Assembly (NCBI RefSeq): GCF_003950315.1 | Contig: NZ_NGJT01000001.1 | Location: forward strand, 186,001-250,000 | DNA from: Vagococcus bubulae | GTDB taxonomy: Bacteria > Bacillota > Bacilli > Lactobacillales > Vagococcaceae | Length of the DNA stretch: 64,000 nt | Reading direction: 5' to 3' | In this document: piece after piece, positions 38,447-48,013 of the stretch | How the letters are laid out: each line of letters begins with the position of its first letter | Position numbering within the stretch: position 1 is the stretch's first letter | Notes under the pieces: generated by a model | The model's input: the letters and a program-made list of their open reading frames with translations, nothing else | What the model was told of the DNA's origin: nothing | Database searches by the model: none | Translations under genes and position numbers: made by a program

Positions 38447-40228
38447 TTATATTTGATTATTTTGCAAACGATACATATCATAGTATAATCCTTCTTCTTG
38501 TATCAACTCATCATGTGTTCCTTTTTCTACAATGTGCCCTTTTTCTAAAACTAATATTAAATTAGCATCTTTAATCGTTGATAATCTATGCGCGATTGCA
38601 ATCGTTGTACGACCTTTACGCATTTTTTCCAATCCTTCCTGAATGAGTGTTTCTGTTTCAGTATCAATATTAGCTGTTGCCTCATCAAGCACTAATATTT
38701 TAGGATCCGTTACAATTGTTCGAGCAAAAGAAATCAACTGTCTTTGACCAGAAGAAAAACTTGACCCACCTTCCAAAACTGGTGCATGGTATTTTTTCGG
38801 TAATGTTTCAATAAATTTATCTGCTTGAACAAATTTCGCAGCATCAATAATCTGTTCATCTGTAATACTTTGATTAAGTAAACGAATGTTACTAGAGATA
38901 TCACCGTAAAACATGAACGCATCTTGTAGTACTAGTCCCATTTTTTCACGTAATTCTTCTATTGGATAATCTTTAATGTTGACGTCATCAATCAAAATAT
39001 CCCCATCATAAAATTCATAAAAACGCATCAAGACATTAATAATGGAACTTTTCCCACTACCTGTATGCCCCACTAGAGCAACTGTTTCTCCTGGATTAGC
39101 CACAAAACTAATATGATTTAACACATTATGCTTTCCATCATATGAAAAACTAACATTTTTAAATTCAATTTTAGCATTTGTTATAGTAGCGTTAGCTCCG
39201 TCATTTTGTTGTGGCACTAATTCTTCATGGTCTAATATCCCAATAATTCGACTGCCGGCAACTAATCCATCTTGAAATGTACTTAAAAAGTCCATCATTT
39301 GTGTCATAGGATTGAAAAATTGCTGAACATATGAAATGAAAGCATAAATCATCCCAACTTCTACTAACGAATTAAATGATTTAAATCCAAAAAAACCTAA
39401 AATCATGGCTGTTGCCAAGGCAAATAATAAGTTAATGATTGGTGCAAGTAACAATGAATTGGTACGAATCATGGCATACTTCGTCTTTAAGTATTCATTA
39501 TTATTTTCTTCAAATTCCTCTTCTAAACGTTCCTCTTGTCTGAAATATTGTACAATTTGCATCCCAGAAATTGATTCGTTTAATTTAGTATTTAATTGAC
39601 TTAATCTCTCACGCATACTGCGATAAATTTTTGAACTAAATTTTTGATAATACCAAATAATCACCAGTAATATCGGGAAAAAGATTAAACAGGCAAACAT
39701 CAATTGCACATTAATCGTTGCCATCGCAATAAATGATGCCATGATGCCAAATAATGCTGATAGCACCATTAAAAACACTAACCAAAAATCAAATAACGTT
39801 TCTGTGTCGTTTGTTACTCTTGAGACAATGGAGCCTGCAGGCGTTTGATCAAAGTATCTCATCCCCATTGTTTGAAGTTTTGAAAATAATTTTACTCGAA
39901 TGGACTGATAAGTTTGAAGCGATCCTTTGTAATATAAAATCCACTGTCCAAACCAAACAATTGCTTTAAACAACGTACCTAGACCGTATAATCCAGCAAA
40001 ATATAAAATCACTTTTGTTTGGACATTCGCATCAGTTAAATGTTTATCCATAAAAATCTGTAAAATTTTAGGTAGAATAATATTTACTACGGCAAGCAAC
40101 ACTGAAAATATCAAAGAGCCATAAAAGTATTTTCTAAAAGGTTTGGCAAATGTAATCAGTCGTTTCACAATATTTTTTTGCTCTTTCATTGTAAATGATT
40201 TCGACCAAGCTGATTGTTGTTCTTCCAT
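38447..40228 (-). CDS. ABC multidrug exporter half-transporter, subunit 2
   Basis: 593 residues: type IV exporter transmembrane domain with six helices (about 30-330) fused to an ATPase domain. Walker A is GHTGSGKSS and Walker B ILVLDEATANID with the catalytic Glu intact. The signature is FSSGQRQ instead of LSGGQ. With the upstream subunit, which lacks the catalytic Glu, this gives one canonical and one degenerate ATP site, the hallmark of heterodimeric exporters such as LmrCD, BmrCD and TM287/288. Probable role is drug or lipid export. Its start codon overlaps the stop of the upstream gene (TAATG). Confidence 0.9.
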   Translation of the reverse strand: MEEQQSAWSKSFTMKEQKNIVKRLITFAKPFRKYFYGSLIFSVLLAVVNIILPKILQIFMDKHLTDANVQTKVILYFAGLYGLGTLFKAIVWFGQWILYYKGSLQTYQSIRVKLFSKLQTMGMRYFDQTPAGSIVSRVTNDTETLFDFWLVFLMVLSALFGIMASFIAMATINVQLMFACLIFFPILLVIIWYYQKFSSKIYRSMRERLSQLNTKLNESISGMQIVQYFRQEERLEEEFEENNNEYLKTKYAMIRTNSLLLAPIINLLFALATAMILGFFGFKSFNSLVEVGMIYAFISYVQQFFNPMTQMMDFLSTFQDGLVAGSRIIGILDHEELVPQQNDGANATITNAKIEFKNVSFSYDGKHNVLNHISFVANPGETVALVGHTGSGKSSIINVLMRFYEFYDGDILIDDVNIKDYPIEELREKMGLVLQDAFMFYGDISSNIRLLNQSITDEQIIDAAKFVQADKFIETLPKKYHAPVLEGGSSFSSGQRQLISFARTIVTDPKILVLDEATANIDTETETLIQEGLEKMRKGRTTIAIAHRLSTIKDANLILVLEKGHIVEKGTHDELIQEEGLYYDMYRLQNNQI

Positions 40229-41988
40229 TAATTTATCCCCCCTTCTATTTTTTGTTCGAGTTGTTGGTGATCGTACATCTTTTTATACCAACCGTTTAAT
40301 GCGATTAATTCACTGTGTGAGCCACGCTCAATAATTCTTCCTTCATCGATGACAATAATTTCTTTGGCATGTTTCACACTACTTAAGCGATGGGTTGTAA
40401 TAATCGTTGTTTTATTTTGTCTTGTTTCTTTTAAACTTGATAAAATCAATTCTTCAGTTTTTGCATCAACAGCAGACAACGCATCATCTAAGATAAGTAA
40501 TTCCGGTTCAGTTAACAAGGCCCTAGCAATAGAGATTCGTTGTTTTTGTCCTCCTGATAAGGACACGCCACGTTCTCCAACCATTGTGTCATAACCTTTA
40601 CTAAATCCTAAAATATCCTCATGCACAGCTGCTTGTTTGGCTATTTTCTCCACTAATTCTTGTGAAGCTTTCGGACGACCAAATCGAATATTATCTCTTA
40701 CGGTCATTGAAAAAAGAAAATGATCTTGTGGAACATAGCCAATTGAGTGAAGTAGTGCATCTAATGTGTAATGTTGGATTTTATTTTCACCAAATACAAT
40801 CTCACCTTTATAATTATCATATTCTCGCATCAATAATTTTAACAATGTGGTTTTTCCTGCACCTGTTTTTCCAACGATGCCTAGAGTATCACCTTCGTGT
40901 AGTGTAAAATCAATGTTTTCTAACGCTTTAGTCTCATCATCTGAATAACTAAATGATTCTACTTGGTAATGAATATCCCCTTTAGCCGGTGTTTGAATCC
41001 CTGTTTTCATTTCTATAATGGCAGATTTTTCACTTAACAACTCATTTACTCGGTCATAACTGGCATTACCTCGTTGTAAAATATTAAAAAAACGACCGAT
41101 TGCGAACATCGGCCAAACCAACATCCCGATGTAATTAAAGAATGAGATAAGTTGCCCAATTGAAATACTACCAGTTTTAACTAAGTAACCACCTAATGAA
41201 ATCGAAATGATATAACTCAATCCAATTATTAAGGTAATAAGTGGATCAAATAACGCATCTAAGAAATTGACACGATTGCTTTTTTTAATGGAATACTCTA
41301 CTTTTTCTTTAAAATCTTCTATTTCTTCTTGCTCTTGTCCAAATGTCTTAATAACTTTAATTCCCGTAATTGTTTCCTGTGTTTTATCATTTAATCTTGA
41401 AAAAGCGTCTTGTGACTCTTTAAATGATTCGTGTAATTTATCTCCAAGTTTACTTGATAAAATAGCAAGTAAAGGAAATGGTAGTAACGCTAATAACGTT
41501 AATCGCCAATCAATAAATATAATCATTGCAACAACAGTGATAGCACCCGTGATAAAAGCATCAGCAAACGTTAAAATCCCACCACCTGCTACATTTTGGA
41601 TAGCATTCAAATCATTTGTTGCATGAGCCATCAAATCTCCAGTACGGTGTCTTTGATAGAACGTTTGATCCATTTGAGTAAAATGATGAAACAAACGTTT
41701 TCTCATTCTCTTTTCAAGTCTTGCGGCACCACCCCAAATATGCGTCCGCCATACATAACGTAATAAATAAACCACAATAGCCGCAACAACTAATAACCCA
41801 ACCCAAAATAATAGTTTCTGCTTTGTTAATGTTTTATCTGCAATAGAGTCCACAACAATCCCTATCACTCTTGGTGGTAATAATTGAATAATGGCTACTA
41901 AGATTAAGGCACCTACTCCAATAATATAGTTTTTCTTTTCCTCTTTGAAAAACCAAGCTAATTTTTTAAAAACGCTCAAGTTATTCAC
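40228..41988 (-). CDS. ABC multidrug exporter half-transporter, subunit 1 (degenerate catalytic site)
   Basis: 586 residues: six-helix exporter domain (about 15-310) and ATPase domain with Walker A GKTGAGKTT, signature VSLSGGQKQRISIARAL, Walker B LLILDDALSAVDA and H-loop TTHRLSS. The residue after Walker B Asp is Asp rather than the catalytic Glu, so its own hydrolysis site is degenerate, while it supplies the intact signature motif to its partner. Upstream member of the two-gene operon. Substrate unknown; homologues confer multidrug resistance when induced. Confidence 0.9.
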   Translation of the reverse strand: MNNLSVFKKLAWFFKEEKKNYIIGVGALILVAIIQLLPPRVIGIVVDSIADKTLTKQKLLFWVGLLVVAAIVVYLLRYVWRTHIWGGAARLEKRMRKRLFHHFTQMDQTFYQRHRTGDLMAHATNDLNAIQNVAGGGILTFADAFITGAITVVAMIIFIDWRLTLLALLPFPLLAILSSKLGDKLHESFKESQDAFSRLNDKTQETITGIKVIKTFGQEQEEIEDFKEKVEYSIKKSNRVNFLDALFDPLITLIIGLSYIISISLGGYLVKTGSISIGQLISFFNYIGMLVWPMFAIGRFFNILQRGNASYDRVNELLSEKSAIIEMKTGIQTPAKGDIHYQVESFSYSDDETKALENIDFTLHEGDTLGIVGKTGAGKTTLLKLLMREYDNYKGEIVFGENKIQHYTLDALLHSIGYVPQDHFLFSMTVRDNIRFGRPKASQELVEKIAKQAAVHEDILGFSKGYDTMVGERGVSLSGGQKQRISIARALLTEPELLILDDALSAVDAKTEELILSSLKETRQNKTTIITTHRLSSVKHAKEIIVIDEGRIIERGSHSELIALNGWYKKMYDHQQLEQKIEGGIN

Positions 41989-42002
41989 TCCTTTTTTCCA
42001 TA

Positions 42003-42037
42003 AAAAAAACAGGTGCGAAAAAGCACCCGTTTTTTTT
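42003..42037 (-). terminator. Terminator of the yneF-like gene
   Basis: Minus strand: stem ACGGGTGC/GCACCTGT, loop TTTTTC, then eight T. A-rich flanks suggest it may work on both strands. Confidence 0.85.
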
Positions 42038-42068
42038 ATGTTTTTTATTCACTCCAAAACAAAACAAC

Positions 42069-42299
42069 CTATTTTTTCTTCTTGTTGTTTTGAGCTGTCA
42101 TGTTTTGCATCATTTGACGTATTTTCTTCTCTGACGGTTTTTGACCCATCTGTGACATCATCATACGCAACATATCCTCATTAACGGGAGGATTTTTCTG
42201 TAATTGATCTTCAAATGTTTTCTTTGCTAAAAAGAATCCACCGACTGCTCCTAAAATTAGGGCAATAATAATGAATAAAATAGCTAATCCAGTATTCAT
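42069..42299 (-). CDS. YneF/UPF0154 family small membrane protein
   Basis: 76 residues from MNTGLAILFII: one N-terminal transmembrane helix (about 3-25, LAILFIIIALILGAVGGFFLA) followed by KKTFEDQLQKNPPVNEDMLRMMMSQMGQKPSEKKIRQMM, the UPF0154 signature, and a lysine-rich tail. Function unknown; conserved across Firmicutes. The ATG at 42297-42299 was chosen because AAGGAG lies about ten bases ahead and the family begins there; the longer frame lacks a ribosome binding site. It stands alone between nfo and the ABC exporter operon, ending at a strong terminator. Confidence 0.88.
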   Translation of the reverse strand: MNTGLAILFIIIALILGAVGGFFLAKKTFEDQLQKNPPVNEDMLRMMMSQMGQKPSEKKIRQMMQNMTAQNNKKKK

Positions 42300-42389
42300 C
42301 TTTTCGACGCTCCTTCCTCCAATTAATCTACTCCACAATAATCAATTGTACTAGAAAATAACGTCAATGAAAAGACTCTTTTAACAAAT

Positions 42390-43289
42390 TTAGGCATTAT
42401 TTTCAATATCTATTAACAAATTAGGATTAAATTCTCCTTTTTTCAACATTTTAATCTCATGATAGTATGGCGCTTTGGCTGTTTTTTTATCTTCACCTAC
42501 AAAAGGTGTTTCTAAAATTTTTGGTAACTCTTTTAATTGGTCGTGATGAACCACATAATTTAGTGCATCAAACCCAATTGTCCCAAACCCAATATTAGCA
42601 TGACGGTCTTTATGTGAGCCTTGATCATTTTTTGAATCATTGACATGAATTACTTTTAATCTGTCCAAACCAATGATTTTATCAAATTCTTCTAATACCC
42701 CATCAAAATCTTCTCGAACATTATAGCCAGCATCATTAATATGACATGTATCAAGTGTCACGGATAGTTTATCGTTATGAGTCACGCCATCAATAATACG
42801 AGCAATTTCTTCAAAAGTCCGACCAATTTCCGTTCCTTTCCCAGCCATTGTTTCTAAGGCTATTTGTGGTACTTGATCAGATGTTAACACTTCATTTAGC
42901 CCTTTAATAATTTGATTAATCCCAGCATCTACACCTGCTCCAACGTGTGCCCCTGGATGCATCGTGATTTGCGTTGCCCCGATTGCTGACACGCGTTCAA
43001 TTTCTTGTCTTAAAAAATCAACCGCAAACCCAAAATTTTGTGGTTTCGTTGTATTACCTAGATTGATAATATATGGTGCATGAACCACAATTTTATTCAC
43101 ATCTAATTGATTTTCAATCATATATTTTTGACCCAACTCAATATTTAACTCCTCAATGGGTTTTCTACGAGTGTTTTGTGGGGCTCCAGTATAAATCATA
43201 AACGTTGACGCACCATACTCCACTGATTGTTTTGCCGAACCTAATAACATATCTTTTCCACTCATACTGACATGAGATCCTAATAACAT
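42390..43289 (-). CDS. nfo: Endonuclease IV (apurinic/apyrimidinic endonuclease)
   Basis: 299 residues from [11 protein letters not shown], an AP-endonuclease-2 TIM-barrel. Metal-binding signatures: APYIINLGN (His), [19 protein letters not shown] (Glu), [13 protein letters not shown] (Asp/His), HVNDSKND and HKDRHANIG. It cleaves DNA 5' to abasic sites in base-excision repair. The start is the ATG at 43287-43289, nine bases after GAGG; an in-frame ATG five codons upstream has no ribosome binding site and overlaps it. In B. subtilis nfo neighbours zur; here the two lie 17 kb apart. Confidence 0.95.
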   Translation of the reverse strand: MLLGSHVSMSGKDMLLGSAKQSVEYGASTFMIYTGAPQNTRRKPIEELNIELGQKYMIENQLDVNKIVVHAPYIINLGNTTKPQNFGFAVDFLRQEIERVSAIGATQITMHPGAHVGAGVDAGINQIIKGLNEVLTSDQVPQIALETMAGKGTEIGRTFEEIARIIDGVTHNDKLSVTLDTCHINDAGYNVREDFDGVLEEFDKIIGLDRLKVIHVNDSKNDQGSHKDRHANIGFGTIGFDALNYVVHHDQLKELPKILETPFVGEDKKTAKAPYYHEIKMLKKGEFNPNLLIDIENNA

Positions 43290-43366
43290 AAAAAAATTCC
43301 TCATTTCCTATTAACTTAACCATACAAATTGTAGCGTTTTATTTTAAGCTTCACAAGATAATTGCT

Positions 43367-43398
43367 TAAAAAAATAACCGAACACAAAGGTCCGATTA
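43367..43398 (-). terminator. Terminator of the amino acid ABC operon
   Basis: Minus strand: stem TAATCGGA/TTCGGTTA with two G-T pairs, then a run of T, after the last permease gene. Confidence 0.7.
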
Positions 43399-44052
43399 CT
43401 TTTGATAGTTTAATTCAAAACGTTTAGCAAAACTTGATAGTGAGTAACAAATAGCAAAATAGCAAACTGTCATAATAATAAACATCACCAATACGGTACT
43501 TGGGTATTGAGCATAAATAATTTTTGAATTATGTGTCAACTCAGGTAAAGAAATAACCACAGCTAAAGATGTATCACGAATCAAAGAAACAAACTGACTC
43601 ACTAAAGGTGGCACCATCAATTTAATCCCTTGAGGTAACACAATATAATACATCGTTTGAATTGTGTTTAGCCCTGTAGAACGTCCTGCTTCCATTTGTC
43701 CTTTAGGAACTGCTTCTATCCCTCCACGAATAATTTCTGAAAGCATAGCCGATTCAAAAATCGTTAATGCGACAACTGCTGACCAGAAGATACTAAATTG
43801 GATGCCAATTTGAGGAAGGGCAAAATAAGTAAAGAAGATAATTAAAAGTAATGGTAAGTTTCTAATAATATCAATAATTAAACCAACAATTTTTGACAAA
43901 AAAGGAATTCTTAAAAAACGAACTACTCCTAGAATCCCGCCAATAATAAAACTCAAAATAATCGATATAACAGCCACTTCAACCGTTACTAATAACCCAT
44001 CAAAAACAAATCGTAAATTAGGTAATGTTAATGCTTGAGCAAAATTCATCAA
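43396..44052 (-). CDS. Amino acid ABC transporter permease (GlnP-like)
   Basis: A 218-residue HisMQ-type permease with about five helices and the EAA loop ALTIFESAMLSEIIRGGIEAVPKGQMEAGRSTGLN, which contacts the ATPase. It forms a heterodimeric channel with the neighbouring 214-residue permease; the genes are 13 bases apart. Last gene of an ATPase - binding protein - permease - permease operon in the order of B. subtilis glnQHMP. Substrate is probably glutamine/glutamate or another polar amino acid. Confidence 0.92.
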   Translation of the reverse strand: MMNFAQALTLPNLRFVFDGLLVTVEVAVISIILSFIIGGILGVVRFLRIPFLSKIVGLIIDIIRNLPLLLIIFFTYFALPQIGIQFSIFWSAVVALTIFESAMLSEIIRGGIEAVPKGQMEAGRSTGLNTIQTMYYIVLPQGIKLMVPPLVSQFVSLIRDTSLAVVISLPELTHNSKIIYAQYPSTVLVMFIIMTVCYFAICYSLSSFAKRFELNYQK

Positions 44053-44065
44053 AACAACTCCTTTC

Positions 44066-44710
44066 TTAGTTTGTTGCCATACGTGTTTCTATATATCTCA
44101 TCAAATAAGATAACGGCATGGTCATCAGTAAATAGATTAAACCAATTAACGTATAGGTTCCTAATGTATTAAATGTTGTACTGGCAATTAAATCACCAGT
44201 ATACATCAAATCCGCTCCTGTCACCATGGCCAATATAGATGAATTTTTCACTAAATTGATAAATTGATTACCAAGTGAAGGTAACGCTATTTTAAATGCT
44301 TGAGGTAAGATGATATAATACATAATTTGCAAATAATTTAAACCTGATGACATCCCCGCTTCTTTTTGTCCTTTAGATACTGCTTCAATTCCTGATCTCA
44401 CTGTATCAGCAATAAATGCAGAGGTATATAATGTCAACCCAATAGTACCTGATGTAATCCCATCAAATTTGATACCATAAAGTGGTAACACGACAAAAAA
44501 GAACATCACTACAATTAATAAAGGAATATTTCGAAAAAAGTTAACGTAGATATTTCCAATTTTCTTAACCCATTTTTTTGTCGATACTTGTAGCATTGCC
44601 ATGATAGTTCCAATAATCAAACTACATATCAAAGCAATGATACTAGCTGTCAAAGTAACTTTTAAACCAGCCAGAATATCTTGATGATAAGTATTCCAAA
44701 TTTCTAACAT
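44066..44710 (-). CDS. Amino acid ABC transporter permease (GlnM-like)
   Basis: A 214-residue HisMQ permease with five predicted helices and EAA loop LYTSAFIADTVRSGIEAVSKGQKEAGMSSGLN. It pairs with the 218-residue permease downstream and follows the solute-binding lipoprotein gene by 20 bases. Import of amino acids across the cytoplasmic membrane driven by the GlnQ-like ATPase. Start ATG is preceded by GGAG. Confidence 0.92.
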   Translation of the reverse strand: MLEIWNTYHQDILAGLKVTLTASIIALICSLIIGTIMAMLQVSTKKWVKKIGNIYVNFFRNIPLLIVVMFFFVVLPLYGIKFDGITSGTIGLTLYTSAFIADTVRSGIEAVSKGQKEAGMSSGLNYLQIMYYIILPQAFKIALPSLGNQFINLVKNSSILAMVTGADLMYTGDLIASTTFNTLGTYTLIGLIYLLMTMPLSYLMRYIETRMATN

Positions 44711-44730
44711 ATTCTCAACTCCTTTATTTA

Positions 44731-45525
44731 TTAGTCTTTAATCCATTTTTTATAGATTTTTTCATAAGTGCCATCTTTTTTCATATCAGATAAAATACTA
44801 TTTACTTCTTCGACCAACTCTGTTTGACCCTTATTAAAAGCAATACCATAAGGTTCTTCTGTGAAGTTTCCACCGACTAACTCATAATCAGGATTTTCTG
44901 AAGCCATCCCTAACAAAATGCTGTTATCTGTCGTCATGGCATCACCTTGACCAGATTGAAGAGCCGTAAATGCTTCTGCATAGTTTTCTAATTCTAGTAC
45001 TTTTGCTTCAGGAGCTTTTTCTCTCACATTTGTAGCTGAAGTAGATCCTTTTACTGCTAACACGATTTTTCCATCTTTTAGATCATCAACACTTTTTATG
45101 TCGCTTCCTTTTTTAACTAAAAGAGACTGTCCAGCATCAAAATAAACATCTGAAAAATCAACTTGTTTTTTTCTCTCATCACTAATTGTCATAGTAGCAA
45201 TAATGGCATCTATATTACCATTCTTTAATAAAGGTATTCTTGTTTTTGATGTTACCTCAACAAAGTCGGCTTTTTTTTCATCACCAAGCAACCGTTTAGT
45301 AATTTCTTTTGCAATATCAATATCAAAGCCTTCTACTTCTCTTTTTTCAATATTCATTAAACCAAATAATTTGGTATCATATTTTACTCCCCAAACCATT
45401 TTATCTTGCTCTTTTATTTTATCTAAAACATTTGTCTCAGATATACTCTTTGCTCCACACGCACCAAGTAAAAAAAGAAAAGAAAGCATCATGGTCATGA
45501 GCAGTCCTCGATAAACCTTTTTCAT
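44731..45525 (-). CDS. Amino acid-binding lipoprotein (GlnH-like)
   Basis: A 264-residue family 3 solute-binding protein. The lipoprotein signal peptide ends in lipobox LGAC (Cys23). The binding-domain motifs include VEGFDIDIAKEITKRLLG (family 3 signature), NGNIDAIIATMTISDERKKQVDFSDVY with the amino-acid-contacting Arg, and DAMTTDNSILLG with the Asp that holds the alpha-amino group. It captures the amino acid outside the cell for the adjacent permeases. Sequence resembles glutamate/glutamine/aspartate binders. GGAGGGAG precedes the ATG. Confidence 0.93.
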   Translation of the reverse strand: MKKVYRGLLMTMMLSFLFLLGACGAKSISETNVLDKIKEQDKMVWGVKYDTKLFGLMNIEKREVEGFDIDIAKEITKRLLGDEKKADFVEVTSKTRIPLLKNGNIDAIIATMTISDERKKQVDFSDVYFDAGQSLLVKKGSDIKSVDDLKDGKIVLAVKGSTSATNVREKAPEAKVLELENYAEAFTALQSGQGDAMTTDNSILLGMASENPDYELVGGNFTEEPYGIAFNKGQTELVEEVNSILSDMKKDGTYEKIYKKWIKD

Positions 45526-45536
45526 AGAACTCCCTC

Positions 45537-46268
45537 CTAATGACTGATTATTTTACTTAAAAATTGTTTAGCACGTTCATCTTGCGGATCATCGAAGAAA
45601 GCCTCGGATTCTCTGTCTTCTAAAATTTCTCCATCAGCCATGAAAATAACACGATCAGCTACCTCTCTAGCAAATCCCATCTCGTGTGTTACAACCACCA
45701 TCGTCATACCAGACTCTTTCGCTAATGACTTCATAACGTCTAAAACTTCTCCTACCATCTCTGGATCAAGTGCTGATGTTGGTTCATCAAACAACATATA
45801 ACCTGGCGTCATCGCCAAACTTCTCGCAATGGCCACACGTTGTTGTTGCCCACCTGACAATTGAGATGGCTTAGAATCTTTTTTATCTAACATCCCAACT
45901 CGATTTAATAATTTTTCAGCTCGCTCATTTGCAGCTTGTTTATCTAGTCCTAAAACTTTTATCGGTGCAAGTGTCACATTTTCTAAAACTGTCATGTTGG
46001 AATATAGATTAAATTGTTGGAATACCATACCAAGATTTTTTCTAACGTCGTTTAAATTTGTTTTAGGATCAAAGATATTTGTTCCATCAACTATTAATTC
46101 TCCCGTCGAAATTTCTTCCAGCGCGTTGATACAGCGTAGCATGGTACTTTTACCTGATCCAGAAGGACCTAAAACAACTACAACCTCACCAGTTTCTATT
46201 GTTAAATTAATGTCTTTTAACGCATGAAACTCTCCATAGTACTTTTCTACATTTTTAAATGTAATCAT
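45537..46268 (-). CDS. glnQ: Amino acid ABC transporter ATP-binding protein (GlnQ-like)
   Basis: 243 residues from [14 protein letters not shown]: Walker [11 protein letters not shown]-loop QQFNLYSNM, signature [16 protein letters not shown], Walker [21 protein letters not shown]-loop [11 protein letters not shown]. Typical polar amino acid importer ATPase. A longer frame opens 18 codons upstream, but GAGAGGGG is correctly placed only for the ATG at 46266-46268. First gene of the operon. The promoter region carries a candidate CodY box and a 15-bp tandem repeat, pointing to control by branched-chain amino acid/GTP status. Confidence 0.93.
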   Translation of the reverse strand: MITFKNVEKYYGEFHALKDINLTIETGEVVVVLGPSGSGKSTMLRCINALEEISTGELIVDGTNIFDPKTNLNDVRKNLGMVFQQFNLYSNMTVLENVTLAPIKVLGLDKQAANERAEKLLNRVGMLDKKDSKPSQLSGGQQQRVAIARSLAMTPGYMLFDEPTSALDPEMVGEVLDVMKSLAKESGMTMVVVTHEMGFAREVADRVIFMADGEILEDRESEAFFDDPQDERAKQFLSKIISH

Positions 46269-46349
46269 TGTTAAAACCCCTCTCTTATAATGTGATGATA
46301 AACAACTTCTTTTTCTCATCAAAAATTAATATTGTGCTATTAAGAACTA

Positions 46350-46379
46350 ATTATATACTGTAAAGTTTCTAATTGTAAA
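46350..46379 (-). promoter_or_regulatory. Predicted promoter of the glnQ operon
   Basis: Minus-strand TTTACA (46374-46379), 18-base spacer, consensus TATAAT (46350-46355). Confidence 0.55.
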
Positions 46380-46388
46380 GTTTTCTAT
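46359..46388 (-). repeat. 15-bp tandem direct repeat across the glnQ -35 region
   Basis: Plus strand TGTAAAGTTTCTAAT (46359-46373) is followed at once by TGTAAAGTTTTCTAT (46374-46388). The period of 15 bp and position over the -35 suggest a regulator or a duplicated promoter element. Confidence 0.6.
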
Positions 46389-46393
46389 AATGA

Positions 46394-46408
46394 AATTTTC
46401 TGAAAAAG
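46394..46408. promoter_or_regulatory. Candidate CodY box upstream of glnQ
   Basis: AATTTTCTGAAAAAG matches the CodY consensus AATTTTCWGAAAATT at 13 of 15 positions. It lies 15 bases upstream of the predicted -35 of the amino acid importer operon. codY itself is at 62.9-63.6 kb. Confidence 0.65.
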
Positions 46409-46522
46409 AACAAATAACTTCATGAAACAAACAAACGTTTTTATAAAAAATGGATATTACCAACGATTTTATTTATTTTATAAAACAAATAAACTCATTA
46501 TTTATTTATATTCAAAAAAATT

Positions 46523-46570
46523 AAAAAACCTAAGAAAAAATGATAACAATCATCATTTTTTCTTAGGTTA
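46523..46570 (-). terminator. Strong terminator of tyrS
   Basis: Minus strand: 18-pair perfect stem beginning AACCTAAGAAAAAATGAT, seven-base loop, ending in TTTTTT. The rest of the 260-base gap before glnQ is AT-rich and holds the glnQ promoter elements. Confidence 0.9.
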
Positions 46571-46584
46571 ATTATTATTTTATA

Positions 46585-47847
46585 TTAAAACTTCAAAAGG
46601 AAGTATTTTTTCTTCCCACGTCGTACAACGATAAATTCATCTTCGATTTTATCTTTATCAGATAATACGTAATCTAAATCTTGAATTCTATCACCATTAA
46701 TATAAATGGCTCCATTTTGTACATCTTCACGTGCTTGACGTTTAGATGATTCAATCTTTGAGTTAACTAATAATTCGATTAAGCTCAAATCATCTGCACT
46801 CGTTACTTGATAACTTGGAACATCTTTAAATCCTTGTTTGATTTCTTCGCCAGTCAACTCTTTAATATCTCCGCTAAACAACGCTTTAGAAATTCTGACA
46901 GCTTGTTCGTAAGATTTTTCACCATGAACAAGTGTGGTCACTTCTTTAGCTAATGCTTTTTGAGCTGCTCTTTCATGTGGCGAATCATTAAATTCTTTTT
47001 CTATTTCTGCAATCTCATCCAATGATAAGAAAGTAAAATATTTTAAGAATTGAACAGCATCACGGTCATCAGTATTTAGCCAAAATTGGTAAAATTCATA
47101 TGGAGACGTTTTATCAGCATCTAACCATACAGCATTTCCTTCTGTTTTACCAAATTTTGTTCCATCAGCTTTTTTAATTAAAGGCATCGTTAATCCGTAA
47201 CCCTGAACTTCTTTTTCACGACGCAATAATTCAATACCAGATGTAATATTTCCCCACTGATCACTACCACCTAATTGAAGTTTAACACCTTGTGTTTCAT
47301 ATAATTTTAAGAAATCATACGCTTGAAGTAATTGGTAGGCAAATTCTGTATAAGAAATACCTGTTTCAATACGACGCTTCACACTTTCTTTACTCATCAT
47401 ATAGTTAATGGTAAAGTTTTTACCAACATCTCTTAAAAAATCAATCAATGTAATGCTAGTTAACCAATCAGCATTATTTGCTAAGATGGCTGGATTGGTT
47501 TTATCATCAAAATCAATAAAACGAGACAATTGATTTTTTAAACTATTTGCCCAAGATTCAACAATTTCAGTAGAATTTAAACTACGTTCAGCATCTTTAA
47601 AAGAAGGGTCTCCAATCATTCCTGTTCCGCCACCTACAAGTGCTACAGGAACATGCCCCTTTTCTTGAAATCGTTTTAATGTTAATACTGGTAATAAATG
47701 ACCGATGTGTAAACTATCTGCTGTCGGATCAAAACCAATATACAACTTAACAGACTCTTCATTCAATAATTCTTCTAATGCTTTTTCGTCAGTCATTTGA
47801 TAGACTAGACCACGATCCTTTAATTCTGATAAAAAACTCGTTGTCAT
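46585..47847 (-). CDS. tyrS: Tyrosyl-tRNA synthetase
   Basis: A 420-residue class I synthetase (TyrRS-S type). Motifs: [18 protein letters not shown] (HIGH), [22 protein letters not shown]-type tyrosine-binding helix ([12 protein letters not shown]), GGSDQWGNI and KFGKTEGN (KMSKS equivalent), then a C-terminal S4 domain (about 350-415). It charges tRNA-Tyr. Unlike thrS and glyQS in this window, the 166-base divergent gap to pbp shows no T-box. RBS AAGGAGGA precedes the ATG. Confidence 0.97.
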   Translation of the reverse strand: MTTSFLSELKDRGLVYQMTDEKALEELLNEESVKLYIGFDPTADSLHIGHLLPVLTLKRFQEKGHVPVALVGGGTGMIGDPSFKDAERSLNSTEIVESWANSLKNQLSRFIDFDDKTNPAILANNADWLTSITLIDFLRDVGKNFTINYMMSKESVKRRIETGISYTEFAYQLLQAYDFLKLYETQGVKLQLGGSDQWGNITSGIELLRREKEVQGYGLTMPLIKKADGTKFGKTEGNAVWLDADKTSPYEFYQFWLNTDDRDAVQFLKYFTFLSLDEIAEIEKEFNDSPHERAAQKALAKEVTTLVHGEKSYEQAVRISKALFSGDIKELTGEEIKQGFKDVPSYQVTSADDLSLIELLVNSKIESSKRQAREDVQNGAIYINGDRIQDLDYVLSDKDKIEDEFIVVRRGKKKYFLLKF

Positions 47848-48013
47848 ATTAGTTCCTCCTTAATTTTATTCACCTCTAATCTTAACCTATTCATAATCTA
47901 AAAGAAAGATGAAAATGTGATTTTTATGTCAGAAAATCAAAACAATTTGACTAAGTATAATTATTAATTGTAAAATGATATAATTGAGCACATAAAAATA
48001 ATGAGGTGATAAA

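Noticed and set aside
47848-48013. Possible T-box before tyrS
   Set aside because: The divergent gap is 166 bases and shows neither the GGTGGNACCGCG motif nor a terminator in the tyrS direction.
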